Positions 54,488-60,354 of a DNA stretch of 64,000 bases are shown here, one piece after another. The stretch covers positions 88,975,965 through 89,039,964 of the forward strand of contig OZ035997.1 of assembly GCA_964035015.1 (NCBI GenBank), read 5' to 3'. The notes under the pieces were generated by a model. The model saw only the letters and a program-made list of their open reading frames with translations, was not told where the DNA came from and ran no database searches. Every line of letters begins with the position of its first letter. The stretch's first letter is position 1. The DNA is from Corallium rubrum. Taxonomy: Eukaryota > Cnidaria > Anthozoa > Scleralcyonacea > Coralliidae. Made by a program: the position numbers and the translations under genes.

Positions 54488-57242
54488 GTGGCGTACGTCA
54501 AGTACGAAATATTCCTGACTCGAGCATTCCACGGCATAATGCCGGAGTTTTATAAAGAAGGAGGCAACATTGTGGTAAGAGTCCCGAATATATCGTACTT
54601 GACGTACGCCGGAGTTTTCTAAAGAACGAGGCAACACTGTGATATACCTGTGGCATCATACCGTGTAATCCTCGATCGAATCGTGTAATCCTCGAATTTT
54701 ATAACGAACGAGGCATGTCGACCTTCTGTATCATGTGATATCGATCCGTGACCATCCGAATGCAGATGTCACGGTCCGTACGATACGTACCATCTGAACT
54801 ATCCTGGAATATCTGAGACGAACGTATATATTTACTAAGTGTCTACCATCTGTACCACGTGATGTCGGTCCGTGACTATCGGAATACAGATGGTATGGTA
54901 CGGTACGGTACGATCTGCAACGCCCTTTTACCGATCGTTACGATCCGTCATCCGATGCCTATGTTGGACATGTGAAGAAGATTGAAAGTTTTCGATCTGA
55001 TCGAAACGAATGGCTGAAGTCAATCTACGCAGATTCAAGCAAGGATCGACTTGAATGTCTACAATCTGATTTATCGAAACACGGTTTACTTGAAAATGAC
55101 TTGATACGCTTGAGTGAAGTTAGTGCGTGTCGTGCTAAATGGCAGACATTGAGGGAAGCAAAGAAAATAGTGTTCCAATGTGCCCGGATTGACGTTTTTC
55201 GGTCGGATTGGACTGTCAATTTGCTTCATGTAAACAGGGCCTAAGGCTCAGCTGCCCCCACAGGCCGGTCAATTCAGTAATAAATTCCTTAATGAGAAAA
55301 AGGTCGGCGGTTGCTATTATGGGACAAAATTGGACAAATGACTCATAAACCGCCATCTTGAATTGTTCACCTATTGTCAGGGTAGAAGTAAGTGACGTAT
55401 TGAACTATATACTGCGCATATCTAACCTCTTCCTATTGTCAGTCATTGATATATTGGAGATCTTTCTTTTCTTCTTGCAGGAGAATACGTAATTCACCAG
55501 TTCCACGAGGTCACAAAAGTCACATTCGGTTCTTTAACAGACGAAATTATTAAGATGTATGTTGCGACCAAAGAACCCTTGTAAGTCATTTTAAGTTACG
55601 ATTATGTATATACAGTATAATGGTACAGTGTGAGCGACTGAAGTGTATGGGGATTTACAAGGTGAGCTGAAGGCAAGCCGTTGTAAATGCCACACAGTTT
55701 GGTCGCGAATATTGTATCTTGCTTAAACTATATACGGATGCATCTAAATAACCATGTTTACTGATTATTTTGAAAATTCAAGTCATTTTATCTGAGTAAA
55801 TTGAAGGAAATTGTTTATGCAAACTATAAGACGATGTTGTATCCGATTTACAGCGTACTAATCAGGACTCGTTTCTTTTGTCTTTTCTTCATTCAATGAT
55901 ATTTTAACCTCAGATAACTGGACATGAAGAGATTACTTTATGATTTTTCGAAGTCAACTCGAGTAGGGTTTGAACTCGACGTTTGGGATACGGGTCCGCG
56001 CAATTCTTTCTTTTTTTACATTTCAAACTTATTAACAATTCATGAGATAATCAGGTATAATTACTTATACAATCGTTCATTCAATCACCTGATTGAAGTT
56101 GGGTACTCCAGTAAAACACCTCAAAATCATATACCACCCAAGATATTAGATGAAAACCATACACTGTTCATCTAATTCTTAAGATCTCAATAGGCGAGTT
56201 TCAGGGTGTTGCGCGCGCATCATTTTTCAAAAAAACTGGCAAGCTCCACTCAAAGTAAACATACTGTTTAAAATAAACAAAGTGTAGATACAGTTTCTGG
56301 ATATAAAACATTGTTATTCTGCTGTTGTTGGCTCGCTAGCAAGTCTGTTTGCCATTCCTTACTTTGTGGGGAGCCGGCCAAGAGCCCGCCAATTCCTTTC
56401 CAAAACGATGCGCACGCAACACCCTGAGACTCGTCTATAATCTATATGTGCAAGATCAACAAGTTGGTGTATAAATAAGTTCTACACACCCGCAATCGCA
56501 TTTCATCTCATCTCATGTTATTTTATTATTATTTTAGAGACAAGGCTGGTGGATATCCTTTTATTCTATGTAACAAACACACAATAGTATTATGTAATAT
56601 ACGTAATTATAATTACACGTAATATACATGCACAAACATGTGGGCAAGCCTAAGAAATCCGGGGGGTAATCATCCGTAGTAGCATCGGTGACTGCATGGA
56701 TTGCTGAGGTTGCAGATCAACGTTGCCTAGTAGTAGACGTATCAGAGCGCCCTTAGGCAGCCATCACACGACACATGTCAGACCACTATCGAGCTAAGAT
56801 TTTTTTAGAGAGAGAGGAAAATTAATTGGAGAACTTGGCGAAAAGCCTTCGAAGCACAGGAGAGACCAACTACAATAACCTTATGTATATATATATAGGG
56901 ACGTTATTACCGAGCTTAAGAACGCGGGATTATTCCCAGGAGGTCAGCAATACAAGTACTAACCTCAGGCTTTACTTTGGATTGCAGCGGTACGAGACAG
57001 CGCACTAACAGCACCCGCCACCCGTGCTTCCCACAAACATACTAACATGTTGTTTAGTTGTATCATTTATGCATAAACTGCCCGGTGATGATCCTTAATC
57101 ATTTCTTATATATGGCATACAGTCAACAAGTCTTGGTGGTACTCTGGTAAAGAGCATATCTGGAGATTACTTTAATGTTATTGGGTTTCCTCTTCATCGA
57201 TTCTGTGTAGAAATGCAAACGATATTTAATACAAAGACTTGA
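25075..57242 (+). CDS. Maf/ASMTL-type nucleoside triphosphate pyrophosphatase, 8 exons
   Basis: Exons: 25075-25164, 41738-41878, 44409-44450, 47082-47146, 47979-48052, 55481-55580, 56538-56552 and 57110-57242. They total 660 nt, giving 219 residues plus TGA, and all phases match. Maf enzymes hydrolyse dTTP, UTP or modified NTPs to the monophosphate, a house-cleaning role in the cytosol. Visible family motifs are the phosphate-binding LASGSPRR (16-23), EYAKETATRKA, VVAVDTVV (84-91; the family consensus is GADT, with the catalytic Asp kept as D88), IIEKP, LSGKTHSVHSG and DKAGGYGIQ (172-179). The length fits a stand-alone Maf; there is no methyltransferase domain. Introns are swollen by transposons (intron 1 is 16.6 kb, intron 5 is 7.4 kb). 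Exon 7 has 15 nt, and the intron after it looks U12-type. The model rests on splice-site reading. Confidence 0.9.
25316..25842. mobile_element. ~525-bp hairpin-type element, copy 1
   Basis: A near-identical copy lies at 43256-43790. It begins 'aagaaataaaaaacgtgtcg', followed by a hairpin (25328-25445) closing on the core 'gcacgaggcgatagccgagt' (from 25377). It ends 'agccaatcagagtgcgtgtt' then 'ttccggttattttataaa'. It lies just inside Maf intron 1. There is no coding capacity. Confidence 0.8.
26190..26725. repeat. Element with inverted ends 'ctagtgcacctatcattt'
   Basis: 'actagtgcacctatcattta' followed by 'tttccaccacccttggga' (26203-26240) recurs inverted at about 26655-26715 ('cccaggggtggtggaaacaa', 'atgataggtgcacagg'). 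The left copy is preceded by 'aggtcagttggtacag', which resembles a tRNA A-box, so the arms could be a tRNA-derived SINE pair. No B-box of good quality was found. Confidence 0.45.
27596..28345. repeat. CTGCACCATCTGCACCTTC tandem repeat
   Basis: Interspersed 9-bp modules (ctgcaccat, ctgcacctt, ctttaccat) make a 750-bp array with no stop in several frames. On the minus strand (28153-27767) the repeat reads as Gly-X-Y triplets (GADGADGKEG repeated), superficially collagen-like. It lacks proline at X or Y, a signal peptide and flanking domains, so it is best treated as a repeat. Confidence 0.85.
28650..28850. repeat. Diverged copy of the 36721-37030 MITE
   Basis: It shares 'tctggaaactcagctaaa', 'ttgttcgcctttatgcattt' and 'gtattttagtataatgaacg' with the intact element at 36721-37030. 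The right end is lost. Confidence 0.6.
28851..30109. other. Maf intron 1 sequence, no gene seen
   Basis: There is a 134-codon minus-strand frame (30052-29648) without recognisable domains. Part of it ('aaaaggatcgcagggtctgg', minus-strand sense shifted) resembles a phrase near 46.86 kb, so it is probably an old repeat. Confidence 0.4.
30110..30310. repeat. Degraded hairpin element
   Basis: 'acaattattggatgagagtt', 'tcaagaattatcgagg' and 'tgtgttatctgccgaagccg' match the intact hairpin at 60340-60490. The right arm here is diverged. Confidence 0.55.
30460..30690. repeat. (GAT)n microsatellite
   Basis: Interrupted GAT/GAC triplets over about 230 bp. The poly-Met, poly-Ile and poly-His frames are artefacts. 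Confidence 0.95.
31146..32370 (+). pseudogene. cGAS-like/Mab-21 protein, copy A (frameshifted)
   Basis: This is a close tandem duplicate of the intact gene at 34337. It keeps the nucleotidyltransferase motif ATGSPEEG, the acidic pair in ILEGDFM and the third acid in VQVDTVP, then SSWPDQLQYQQW and WRLSFSKV. Against copy B it lacks two bases ('GA' of 'acagagaatc') near 32025, so the first frame ends at 32051 and the Mab-21 C-terminal half continues in another frame. Homology to copy B stops abruptly at 32370, where a reverse-transcriptase fragment begins. Copy A has about 20 N-terminal residues (around AGNVSEVQAKCKSVTPGI) that are missing from copy B, so neither is a simple derivative of the other. 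Confidence 0.85.
32371..32709 (+). pseudogene. LINE reverse-transcriptase fragment fused to copy A
   Basis: Immediately after the copy A homology, in frame with its Mab-21 tail, come about 110 residues of the N-terminal part of a non-LTR reverse transcriptase. Landmarks are VAIILNSSYQEQKLPPDCK, NVTPVPKESP, LRPISLTPVISKIAED and QFGVIPRSSATQALI, matching the RT block 'W K.A.V.PI.K....RPISL......K..E'. It ends before the catalytic FADD region. Confidence 0.75.
32813..32883. mobile_element. Tiny pogo/Tigger-like MITE
   Basis: Ends CACTGGAACCCCG and CGGGGTTCCACTG (one mismatch at the terminal CACTGG/CAGTGG) lie within TA dinucleotides on both sides. CAGTGGAACC-type termini with TA duplication are characteristic of pogo-like elements. 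Length is 71 bp. Confidence 0.6.
33231..33305. repeat. (TA)n microsatellite
   Basis: About 37 TA dinucleotides immediately precede the second copy of the cGAS-like duplicated segment. Confidence 0.97.
33326..35536 (+). repeat. Segmental duplication, copy B (partner 30826-32370)
   Basis: Homology between the two copies starts upstream of the genes ('acttgcatttcaactttgta') and runs through 'aataacttcaataaactgt' and 'cttcaagtcacgcttcatg' into the coding regions. It ends at 'cctcgaactttaga.(a/g)acgag'. Copy B carries an extra segment of about 600 bp between 33606 and 34240 that includes a MITE. The duplicated unit is about 1.55 kb. Confidence 0.8.
33789..34230. mobile_element. TTAA-ended MITE in the copy B upstream region
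   Basis: The terminal inverted repeats TTAAAGTACCTATGAAACGA and TCGTTTCATAGGCACTTTAA continue for about 60 bp per arm ('aaagaacacttaaagtgaca', 'gagtaac'). The element (442 bp) is absent from the corresponding position of copy A. TTAA at both borders fits a piggyBac-type target, although the tetramer could also be part of the terminal repeat. Confidence 0.75.
34337..35623 (+). CDS. cGAS-like receptor / Mab-21 domain nucleotidyltransferase, copy B (intact)
   Basis: A single 428-codon exon. By alignment with copy A the start may be the internal ATG at 34352. The N-terminal nucleotidyltransferase fold shows AAGSLEEGAWL (GS at 54-55), the metal-binding pair E76 and D78 in ILEGDFM, and the third acid D208 in IDTVPCIELSSWP. 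The helical half has WRLSFSKVEML, MPSYFCKTTMLWLMEEE and LPNFFYPSINLLDGYPEEL, typical of Mab-21/cGAS. All three catalytic acids are present, so it may be an active enzyme. Members of this family in animals sense nucleic acids and make cyclic dinucleotides for STING. A cGAS-type zinc ribbon is not visible. It is nested in intron 1 of Maf, on the same strand. Function and ligand are inferred. Confidence 0.85.
   Translation: MSFVWMDKIHSIIRKLCKTDSLISNELKSIIECRTTIRLSARMGLWFDQTFAAGSLEEGAWLAKCFRLDDVVHILEGDFMAPIGRIEDATIREKLEPIGNSPGFFMLTTNDLLQSMNDDIRNRYHNWIKTDPKNQTKDVCRSSVPEFIASQWSTSKRFEKSCEFIADILLQRDEPSKAEVMFTTDGPSALTVIKMKSAEAVLGEVQIDTVPCIELSSWPDQLQYQQWVNRKRKWPNPQLVLQSQHLLSIVAKAPPKVENEIEASNVWRLSFSKVEMLYSSTYTENQQNIYYLFKIMFYANIKKFESGGKTMPSYFCKTTMLWLMEEEGDGFGEVDFEEAIKMLFQKLNEFLKNGSLPNFFYPSINLLDGYPEELIAICSYMIKELIENPLHYVPRTLDDECEFLEIANERFKRFELLMEMKKIIFKRD
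35824..36530. other. Flank 3' of the cGAS-like gene
   Basis: AT-rich with a short (AAT)n stretch near 36070-36113. No further exon seen. A polyadenylation-type signal was not pinned down. Confidence 0.4.
36533..36668 (+). pseudogene. Third, relic copy of the cGAS-like gene (136 bp)
   Basis: The sequence closely matches copy A from 'aatgtatccga.gttca' through 'taactccaggaattggtctt' and 'catttgcaactggtagt' to 'gctttcgacttgatga'. It covers the segment with the GS motif but has a TGA straight after it ('aaagaatgagcg'), then loses homology. It includes the stretch that copy B lacks, so it derives from a copy A-like ancestor. Confidence 0.8.
36721..37030. mobile_element. MITE with ~38-bp terminal inverted repeats
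   Basis: The ends 'catagtcaatcgagatatgg' + 'tctggaaactcagc' and the complementary 'gccgagtttccagaccatat' + 'ctcgattgactatg' bound 310 bp with no ORF. Diverged relatives lie at about 28.65 and 23.75 kb. Confidence 0.8.
37800..39345 (+). mobile_element. Degraded Penelope-like element
   Basis: A Penelope C-terminal coding remnant (38575-39064) is flanked by two weakly similar direct segments: about 37810-37930 ('aaattgaagaatgtctatat', 'tcgtgtgagggaga') and about 39210-39320 ('aaatttaagaatgtctgctc', 'gtgcgagggacgg'). Direct terminal repeats around the ORF are usual in Penelope elements. The outer borders are approximate. Confidence 0.45.
38575..39064 (+). pseudogene. Penelope-like RT/GIY-YIG C-terminal fragment
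   Basis: The first part (38575-38763) ends in LPFKDQKSARVVKRQLSDL, the linker typical between RT and endonuclease of Penelope elements. After a frameshift near 38755, the second frame (38711-39064) gives the GIY-YIG endonuclease module: CVVYHFKCDQCDAGYVGYT, CRHLYQRVDEHK, IVGRHAKEAHG and FDCLVFEMLFIKDMNS. The RT domain itself is missing, so this is a broken 5'-truncated copy. Confidence 0.8.
39402..40653 (-). mobile_element. hAT transposon copy (1252 bp) with exact 8-bp target duplication
   Basis: The terminal inverted repeats CAGGGCCGGCGCGAGC and GGTCGCGCCGGCCCTG bound the element. The 8-bp direct repeat TGTTACAC lies immediately outside (39394-39401 and 40654-40661). The interior encodes the C-terminal part of a hAT transposase on the minus strand. 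A G/C-rich subterminal block (40600-40640) resembles that of the hAT MITEs nearby. It is inserted in a repeat containing 'aaggccctgttacacgtag'. Confidence 0.9.
39798..40541 (-). pseudogene. hAT transposase C-terminal region (ZMYM1-like), broken
   Basis: Three minus-strand segments join across two frameshifts (near 40200 and 40020). First comes MEKFDFFFGLSLGARILKHA...LSTTLQMKDLSACEAQEIAD...LPRRRKAPRKN (40541 to about 40205), then YHEEEKPHVRIEECLCTHLE...LTPAKKALMGEVIKLVKLL, then the hAT dimerisation motif PATNASSERAFSTLTYIKNY with LNNLMVLYVYKNRLD. The order and motifs match the hAT family C-terminus. The N-terminal zinc finger and the first catalytic regions are absent, so the element is non-autonomous. 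Confidence 0.85.
40852..41693. mobile_element. MITE interrupted by a younger hAT MITE
   Basis: The left end 'ctctgtttaaataaagcgga' + 'ttga' and right end 'tcaatccgcttcatgtaaac' + 'aggccc' are inverted repeats. The interior after the insertion ('gaagaagattgaaagtttcc', 'gatctgatcgaaacg', 'cgtgtcgtgctaaatggcag') matches the repeat at 54971-55245. A hAT MITE splits it at 40914-41344. Confidence 0.65.
40914..41344. mobile_element. hAT MITE with exact 8-bp target duplication
   Basis: The ends CAGGGGCGTCGGAGC and GCTTCCGACGCCCCTG are flanked by the perfect direct repeat TCTCCTTG (40906-40913 and 41345-41352). The interior has G/C homopolymer runs, (GT)n and the 'gtccgggggcatgctccccc' / 'gtctctgaaatgccatttcc' phrase that identifies the dispersed family seen six times in this window. 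Confidence 0.9.
43109..43211. repeat. Hairpin element with CACGAGGGC/GCCCGAGTG core
   Basis: The arms 'catttaaagcacgagcagta' and 'gtgatgcgagtgttttgaat', with inner 'gtgttttatcaga' / 'tctgataaaacac', close on the core 'ccacgagggcgcagcccgag' (from 43149). Confidence 0.7.
43256..43790. mobile_element. ~530-bp hairpin-type element, copy 2
   Basis: Near-identical to 25316-25842 over its full length, with scattered substitutions ('tcgcatgcg' for 'tcgcgtgcg', 'gatgggtg' for 'gatgcgtg'). The core 'gcacgaggcgatagccgagt' starts at 43322. It lies in Maf intron 2 beside another hairpin (43109-43211). The high similarity suggests recent mobility. Confidence 0.8.
45690..46166 (+). repeat. 28-bp minisatellite in Maf intron 3
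   Basis: About ten near-perfect copies of a 28-bp unit (TAAGACTATAGTCCTAAGAC + TAAATTTA), then shorter 15-21-bp derivatives lacking the 'aaattta' part. The unit contains the perfect palindrome GACTATAGTC. Confidence 0.93.
47265..47880 (+). repeat. Pyrimidine-only tandem repeat filling Maf intron 4
   Basis: 'catcccatcccatcc' units grade into a perfect 10-bp repeat (TCCCCTCCCT) for about 370 bp, then 'ccccttcccct' variants. The coding strand is almost pure C/T over about 450 bp, and the intron (47147-47978) is little else. Long proline/serine-rich frames here are artefacts. A (TA)n tract follows at 47931-47962. Confidence 0.95.
48735..49025 (-). repeat. Degraded Penelope terminal-repeat-like segment
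   Basis: On the minus strand it carries 'cctgaaaggctctaataaag', 'ctccgctcgaaatgtc' and, further on, 'caaaaaattgcctacgtagc'. This resembles the hammerhead-containing segment at 4.5 kb but with a damaged core. Confidence 0.35.
49363..50638 (+). pseudogene. Harbinger Myb/SANT-like accessory protein (frameshifted)
   Basis: Exon 1, 49363-49403, encodes MATNSSTNSTSTR and splits its last codon at a GTAAGT donor. Exon 2 starts at 49842 after 'tttttattacag' and continues NTPMKWTEQHDVMLCREIL, a trihelix/Myb-like DNA-binding domain (to about residue 75), then an acidic linker. One base too many (or two too few) near 50225 ('gctgaaactcagg') breaks the frame: the first frame ends at 50232. The expected continuation LRTKAMETFGESRKRQ...KKRATGGETLVYLQNKAEQE is in the next frame to 50638. 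The tail is a Gln-rich coiled coil. This protein normally brings the transposase to the nucleus and the element's ends. Confidence 0.85.
50824..51899 (-). pseudogene. Harbinger DDE transposase (one frameshift)
   Basis: The minus-strand frame from 51899 (MPKLRKIRDCLLLCHDLK) runs about 200 codons to GFVDGTVRPICRPGRQQEF. A single indel near 51325 then shifts to the frame YNGHKRIHSIKFQSVVIPNG ... LCIYGDPAYPL ... SVEWVFGDIVNFF, ending at 50824. The catalytic triad is all present: first D in GFVDGT, second D in YGDPAYPL, E in VEWVFG. Total would be about 365 residues, full length for the family. Apart from the indel it looks young. Confidence 0.9.
52191..52463 (-). pseudogene. 90-codon frame with a 2A-like NIEENPGS motif
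   Basis: It lies upstream of the transposase in the same orientation, inside the Harbinger ends. It reads ...YVALLLRNVTNIEENPGSIVYVIDRGQKS. The hydrophobic run followed by (D/N)IEENPG(P) resembles 2A peptides that precede proteins in some marine invertebrate retroelements and receptors. Here the invariant Asp is Asn and the final Pro is Ser, so ribosome skipping is not expected. It may be a passenger fragment or an older insertion. No conserved domain was recognised downstream. Confidence 0.35.
53662..53675. promoter_or_regulatory. Perfect palindromic X-box-like (RFX) site
   Basis: GTTGCTATAGCAAC, centred in a 28-bp perfect palindrome (CGTCTACGTTGCTATAGCAA + CGTAGACG), matches the RFX X-box consensus form GTTGCYATRGCAAC. 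It lies about 190 bp from the Harbinger right end, upstream of the minus-strand transposase. Binding is inferred. Confidence 0.4.
53717..53806. repeat. Subterminal hairpin of the Harbinger element
   Basis: The arms 'actggcgacggcgtcctgtt' + 'tcccaccgcttt' and the complementary 'aaagcggcgggaaacacgac' + 'gccgtcgtcagt' are separated by a GAATCGATT...AATCGATTC inner stem. The arms are about 42 bp. Confidence 0.75.
54132..54970. mobile_element. Foldback element with (TA)n centre
   Basis: The ends 'tgtccaacattggcattgga' + 'tgacggatcgtaacgatcgg' and 'ccgatcgttacgatccgtca' + 'tccgatgcctatgttggaca' are inverted. Inward, 'acttgacgtacgccggattt' / 'ggcgtacgtcaagtacg' and 'ccatctgtattcggatggtc' pairs are also repeated. 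A (TA)n run (54437-54484) sits in the middle. It abuts the next repeat directly. Confidence 0.75.
54971..55245 (+). repeat. Dispersed repeat (partner inside 40852-41693)
   Basis: 'gaagaagattgaaagttttc', 'ttgaaaatgacttgatacgc' and 'cgtgtcgtgctaaatggcag' through 'catgtaaacagggcc' match 41365-41690. The 90-codon frame here is closed by many stops in the other copy, so it is not a conserved protein. Confidence 0.7.
56553..57109 (+). other. U12-type (minor spliceosome) intron of the Maf gene, AT-AT termini
   Basis: The 5' end ATATCCTTTT is a perfect match to the U12 donor consensus (RTATCCTTT). The branch-site consensus appears as TCCTTAAT at 57092-57099, with its A at 57098 lying 12 nt before the exon, in the window used by U12 introns. 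Only this junction restores the conserved DKAGGYGIQ motif across exons 7 and 8. The intron then ends in AT instead of AC or AG. The next AC (57119-57120) would delete YGIQ and shift the frame. Confidence 0.75.
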
Positions 57243-57442
57243 GAGAAAGAGAGAGAGTATAATATATACACCAGTAGCCAAAATTTACGAGCCACCTATA
57301 TTTCTGCAAGTTTTTTATTTTTTATTTTTATAATCCAATAATAAAAGTTCCATTAAAAGTTCTATTCCTAGATCTCAAAGTGTATGAAAACAACAAAGAT
57401 TTTGATTTCTAGTCAATTTCAGTATTGTTTTGTGAATATATA

Positions 57443-57895
57443 CAGGTGGTGGACAAAGAAAAATGGCCATCATTAAAAATATGGTTAATGTGGAGTAACT
57501 ATTATTCGAAAAAAGAAACATATGTAAAGTGATATATATTTTAGAATGCATGTGTCAATATCTGCTCAAATATGATATCCAATTGTAATTTTGTTATTGT
57601 TTTAAAAAATACATTAACTTTGAAAGCATGCCACGCTGTGAAGCTGTAGTGAAATCAAGTCAATTGGCAACAAAATATCAAACTATTTTGCTGTTATAAC
57701 ACTTTCATAGTTATACACTTCATTTGTTACAAGATTGAAAATCATGAAAAAGTAATATATTTTTTAAATCAATGGATAAAATTATCATATTTGGGCAGAT
57801 CTTGACGCATGCATTGTAATTCTGTACTCTAATAAAAGTTATACAATGCACATTAATCATACTTTCAATGATGGCCACTTTTTTTTGTCCACCCC

Positions 57896-57898
<3 letters not shown>
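57443..57898. mobile_element. Tc1/mariner-type MITE
   Basis: The ends CAGGTGGTGGACAAAGAAAA and TTTTTTTTGTCCACCCCCTG, followed by ATGGCCATCATT / AATGATGGCCA, are inverted repeats of over 40 bp. Each end is flanked by TATATA, consistent with TA target duplication. Length is 456 bp with no transposase. Confidence 0.85.
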
Positions 57899-57939
<41 letters not shown>

Positions 57940-58024
57940 TGAACACATAACAAGGATGACTGAACCCAGTTTAAGTGTCTGGTTCTCTTCCAAATACTCT
58001 ATCATAAACATAGAAATGTCATTG

Positions 58025-58413
58025 TTAAAGCCTGGTTCTCACTTGTCGTAAGAATCGGGGATTTTTTCTGTCCCCAACCGTTTGGGATCGTTACGACAGG
58101 TGTGAACACTGGTTGAAGTAATAACGTCCTAGACAGTCGCCGACGATCTGATCGGAAGCATCGGAATCATTTCTATTTGCAAAATGCATCCCAGATAATC
58201 GCCGGCGATCGGGGATTCGTACGATACGACATGCATGTGAACACTGAAGAACACGGAAACCCGCACTCGTCTGGGACGATCGGGGACAGGAAAAATCCCC
58301 GATTCTTACGACAAATCACGACAAGTGTAAACGTGGCTGTCGAAAGAATCGCCGACATGCAATCGGGGATAAAACTGTCCCCGATTCTTACGACAAGTGT
58401 GAACTAGGCTTAA
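58025..58413. mobile_element. MITE with TTAA borders
   Basis: The ends TTAAAGCCTGGTTCTCACTT + GTCGTAAGAATCGGGGA and the complementary TCCCCGATTCTTACGACAAG + TGTGAACTAGGCTTAA bound 389 bp. Internal copies of 'cgattcttacgaca' occur in both orientations. Confidence 0.8.
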
Positions 58414-58627
58414 ATATGATTTTTTCTAGACATTGGCTGAAAATAAAATTCTTTGCACTTTTTGATTGATTTTGCCTGATATCAATCTTTTCCTTTGGGC
58501 GGGTCATTAATTTTGGTTGCTAGTGTAGGTGTAACTACTAGTAATTATTCTTTTTATTAAATTTTCTTCTTTCTATTTTATCTTGTTTAATTCGAACTGC
58601 TTATAAACCCAATACGATATTTATGGT

Positions 58628-59400
58628 GAAATGAGAAAACTTGGGTGGAGTGGGCAAACTTGGGTGGAGTAGGCAAATTTGGGTGCAAGAGTAGGCAAAC
58701 TTGGGTGGAGAGTGGGCAAACTTGGGTGGAGAGTGGGCAAACTTGGGTGGAGTGGGCAAACTTGGGTGGAGAGTGGGCAAACTCGGGTGGAGTTGGCAAA
58801 CTTGGGTGGAGTGGCAAACTTGGGTGGAGAGTGGGCAAATTTGGGTGGAGTGGCAAACTTGGGTGGAGAGTGGGCAAACATGGGTGGAGCAGGCAAACTC
58901 GGGTGGAGTGGGCAAATTTGGGTGGAGTGGGCAAACTTGGGTGCAAGAGTAGGCAAACTCGGGTGGAGTAGGCAAACTCAGGTGGAGAGTGCGCAAACTT
59001 GGGTGGAGAGTGGGCAAACTTGGGTGGAGTAGGCAAACTCGGGTGGAGAGTGGGCAAACTTGGGTGGAGTAGGCAAACTCGGGTGGAGAGTGGGCAAACT
59101 TGGGTGGAGTAGGCAAACTCGGGTGGAGTAGGCAAACTCAGGTGGAGAGCGGGCAAACTTGGGTGGAGTAGGCAAACTTGGGTGGAGAGTGAGCAAACTT
59201 GGGTGGAGTAGGAAAACTTGGGTGGAGTGGTCAAACTCGGGTGGAGTTGGCAAACTTGGGTGGAGTGGGCAAACTCGGGTGGAGTTGACAAACTTGGGTG
59301 GAGTTGGCAAACTTGGGTGGAGTAGGAAAACTTGGGTGGAGTGGGCAAAGTCGGGTGGAGTGGACAAACTCGGGTGGAGTGGGCAAACTTGGGTGGGGTG
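58628..59400 (+). repeat. ~19-21-bp minisatellite (AAACTTGGGTGGAGTGGGC)
   Basis: About 38 units in 0.77 kb, with 'gagagtgggc', 'gtaggc' and 'caagagtaggc' variants. It is open in several frames on both strands, so Pro/Ser-rich and Trp/Gly-rich frames are artefacts. It is flanked by a 56-60-bp direct repeat (58501-58560 and 59513-59568). Confidence 0.95.
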
Positions 59401-59569
59401 GGTCAAGGGAGTGTCACGTTGGCCACTGACTGCACAGAGTTGCCTGCAGAGTGGGCTAAAAGCTCTCATCTCATTTGAGCCAGCACTTCACTTACGATAG
59501 TACAGTAACTTAGGGTCATTAATTTTGGTTGCTAGTGTAGGTGTAACAGTAATTATTCTTTTTATTAAT

Positions 59570-60340
59570 GATTTTATCAAGAAGTACTTTCCGTATGAGG
59601 AAGTATAGCGTTCTTATTAAATCAAGATCTCGTAATTACTTCCCAAATGAGGAAGATATCAAACAATAACTGTGCACATTGCAATGTACCATGCATTCGT
59701 ATTAGAACAGCTTCAAGGTTTCAGCACAATCTACGTATTATTTCCGTAGATATTCCTCCTTCACGGAATTAGTGGAGATGACATCATAAGGTATCTATTT
59801 GCATTTTTTCAAACGTTTAAACCAAAATATATTTGGAACAAGATGAGAAATTGAACAAGCGAAGAGGCTCTTTTATTTTAACACTCTTCTCAATAAAATC
59901 AAAATTGGGAAAGACAATTTTGCCGTCTTACTGCTTCTTTAAATGTCAAGTAGAGGTCGCGGATAAAGACAGTGGCAGCCAACTAGAAGCACTAAGTTTT
60001 AGTATCAATAACCACATAAATGAAATAACTGTCATGTTTTACATTCTTGTATTTTCCCGTGTTTTAATGCAAGACAAGGCCGCTATATATACCTGGCAAA
60101 TTTTGGCGTCCTCGATACAAGATATCTCAATATTGAGGAGCCAAACACTATTCACCTGCGAGGTTTTTTAATCAGAATAAAACACTCGCATTCTCATGTT
60201 TTGTATATTAAAAGTTGACCCTTTGGTGTAGTTAAAAAGCGAGCGCGGACCGCGATCTGGCAAACTGCAGAATGGCAAACATAATTTCGTACCCAGGTTG
60301 ACTGGCAAACTGCTGTAAATTTGGTCCACATAATATACAA
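59570..60340. other. Unassigned stretch
   Basis: A 112-codon plus-strand frame (59833-60171) has no recognised domain. Nothing else could be supported. Confidence 0.35.
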
Positions 60341-60354
60341 TTATTGGATGAGGT

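Noticed and set aside
54972-55244. 90-codon ORF
   Set aside because: The homologous copy at 41.4-41.7 kb is full of stops, so the frame is not conserved and it belongs to a MITE.
55955-56005. B-box-like 'gagttcaaaccctactcgag' on the minus strand
   Set aside because: No matching A-box and no tRNA fold upstream.
57110-57130. Alternative Maf acceptors (AG at 57121-57122 or AC at 57119-57120)
   Set aside because: Either would delete the conserved YGIQ and break the frame needed for SLGGTLVK.
58587-59500. Several Pro/Ser-rich or Trp/Gly-rich ORFs on both strands
   Set aside because: They are by-products of the 19-21-bp minisatellite.
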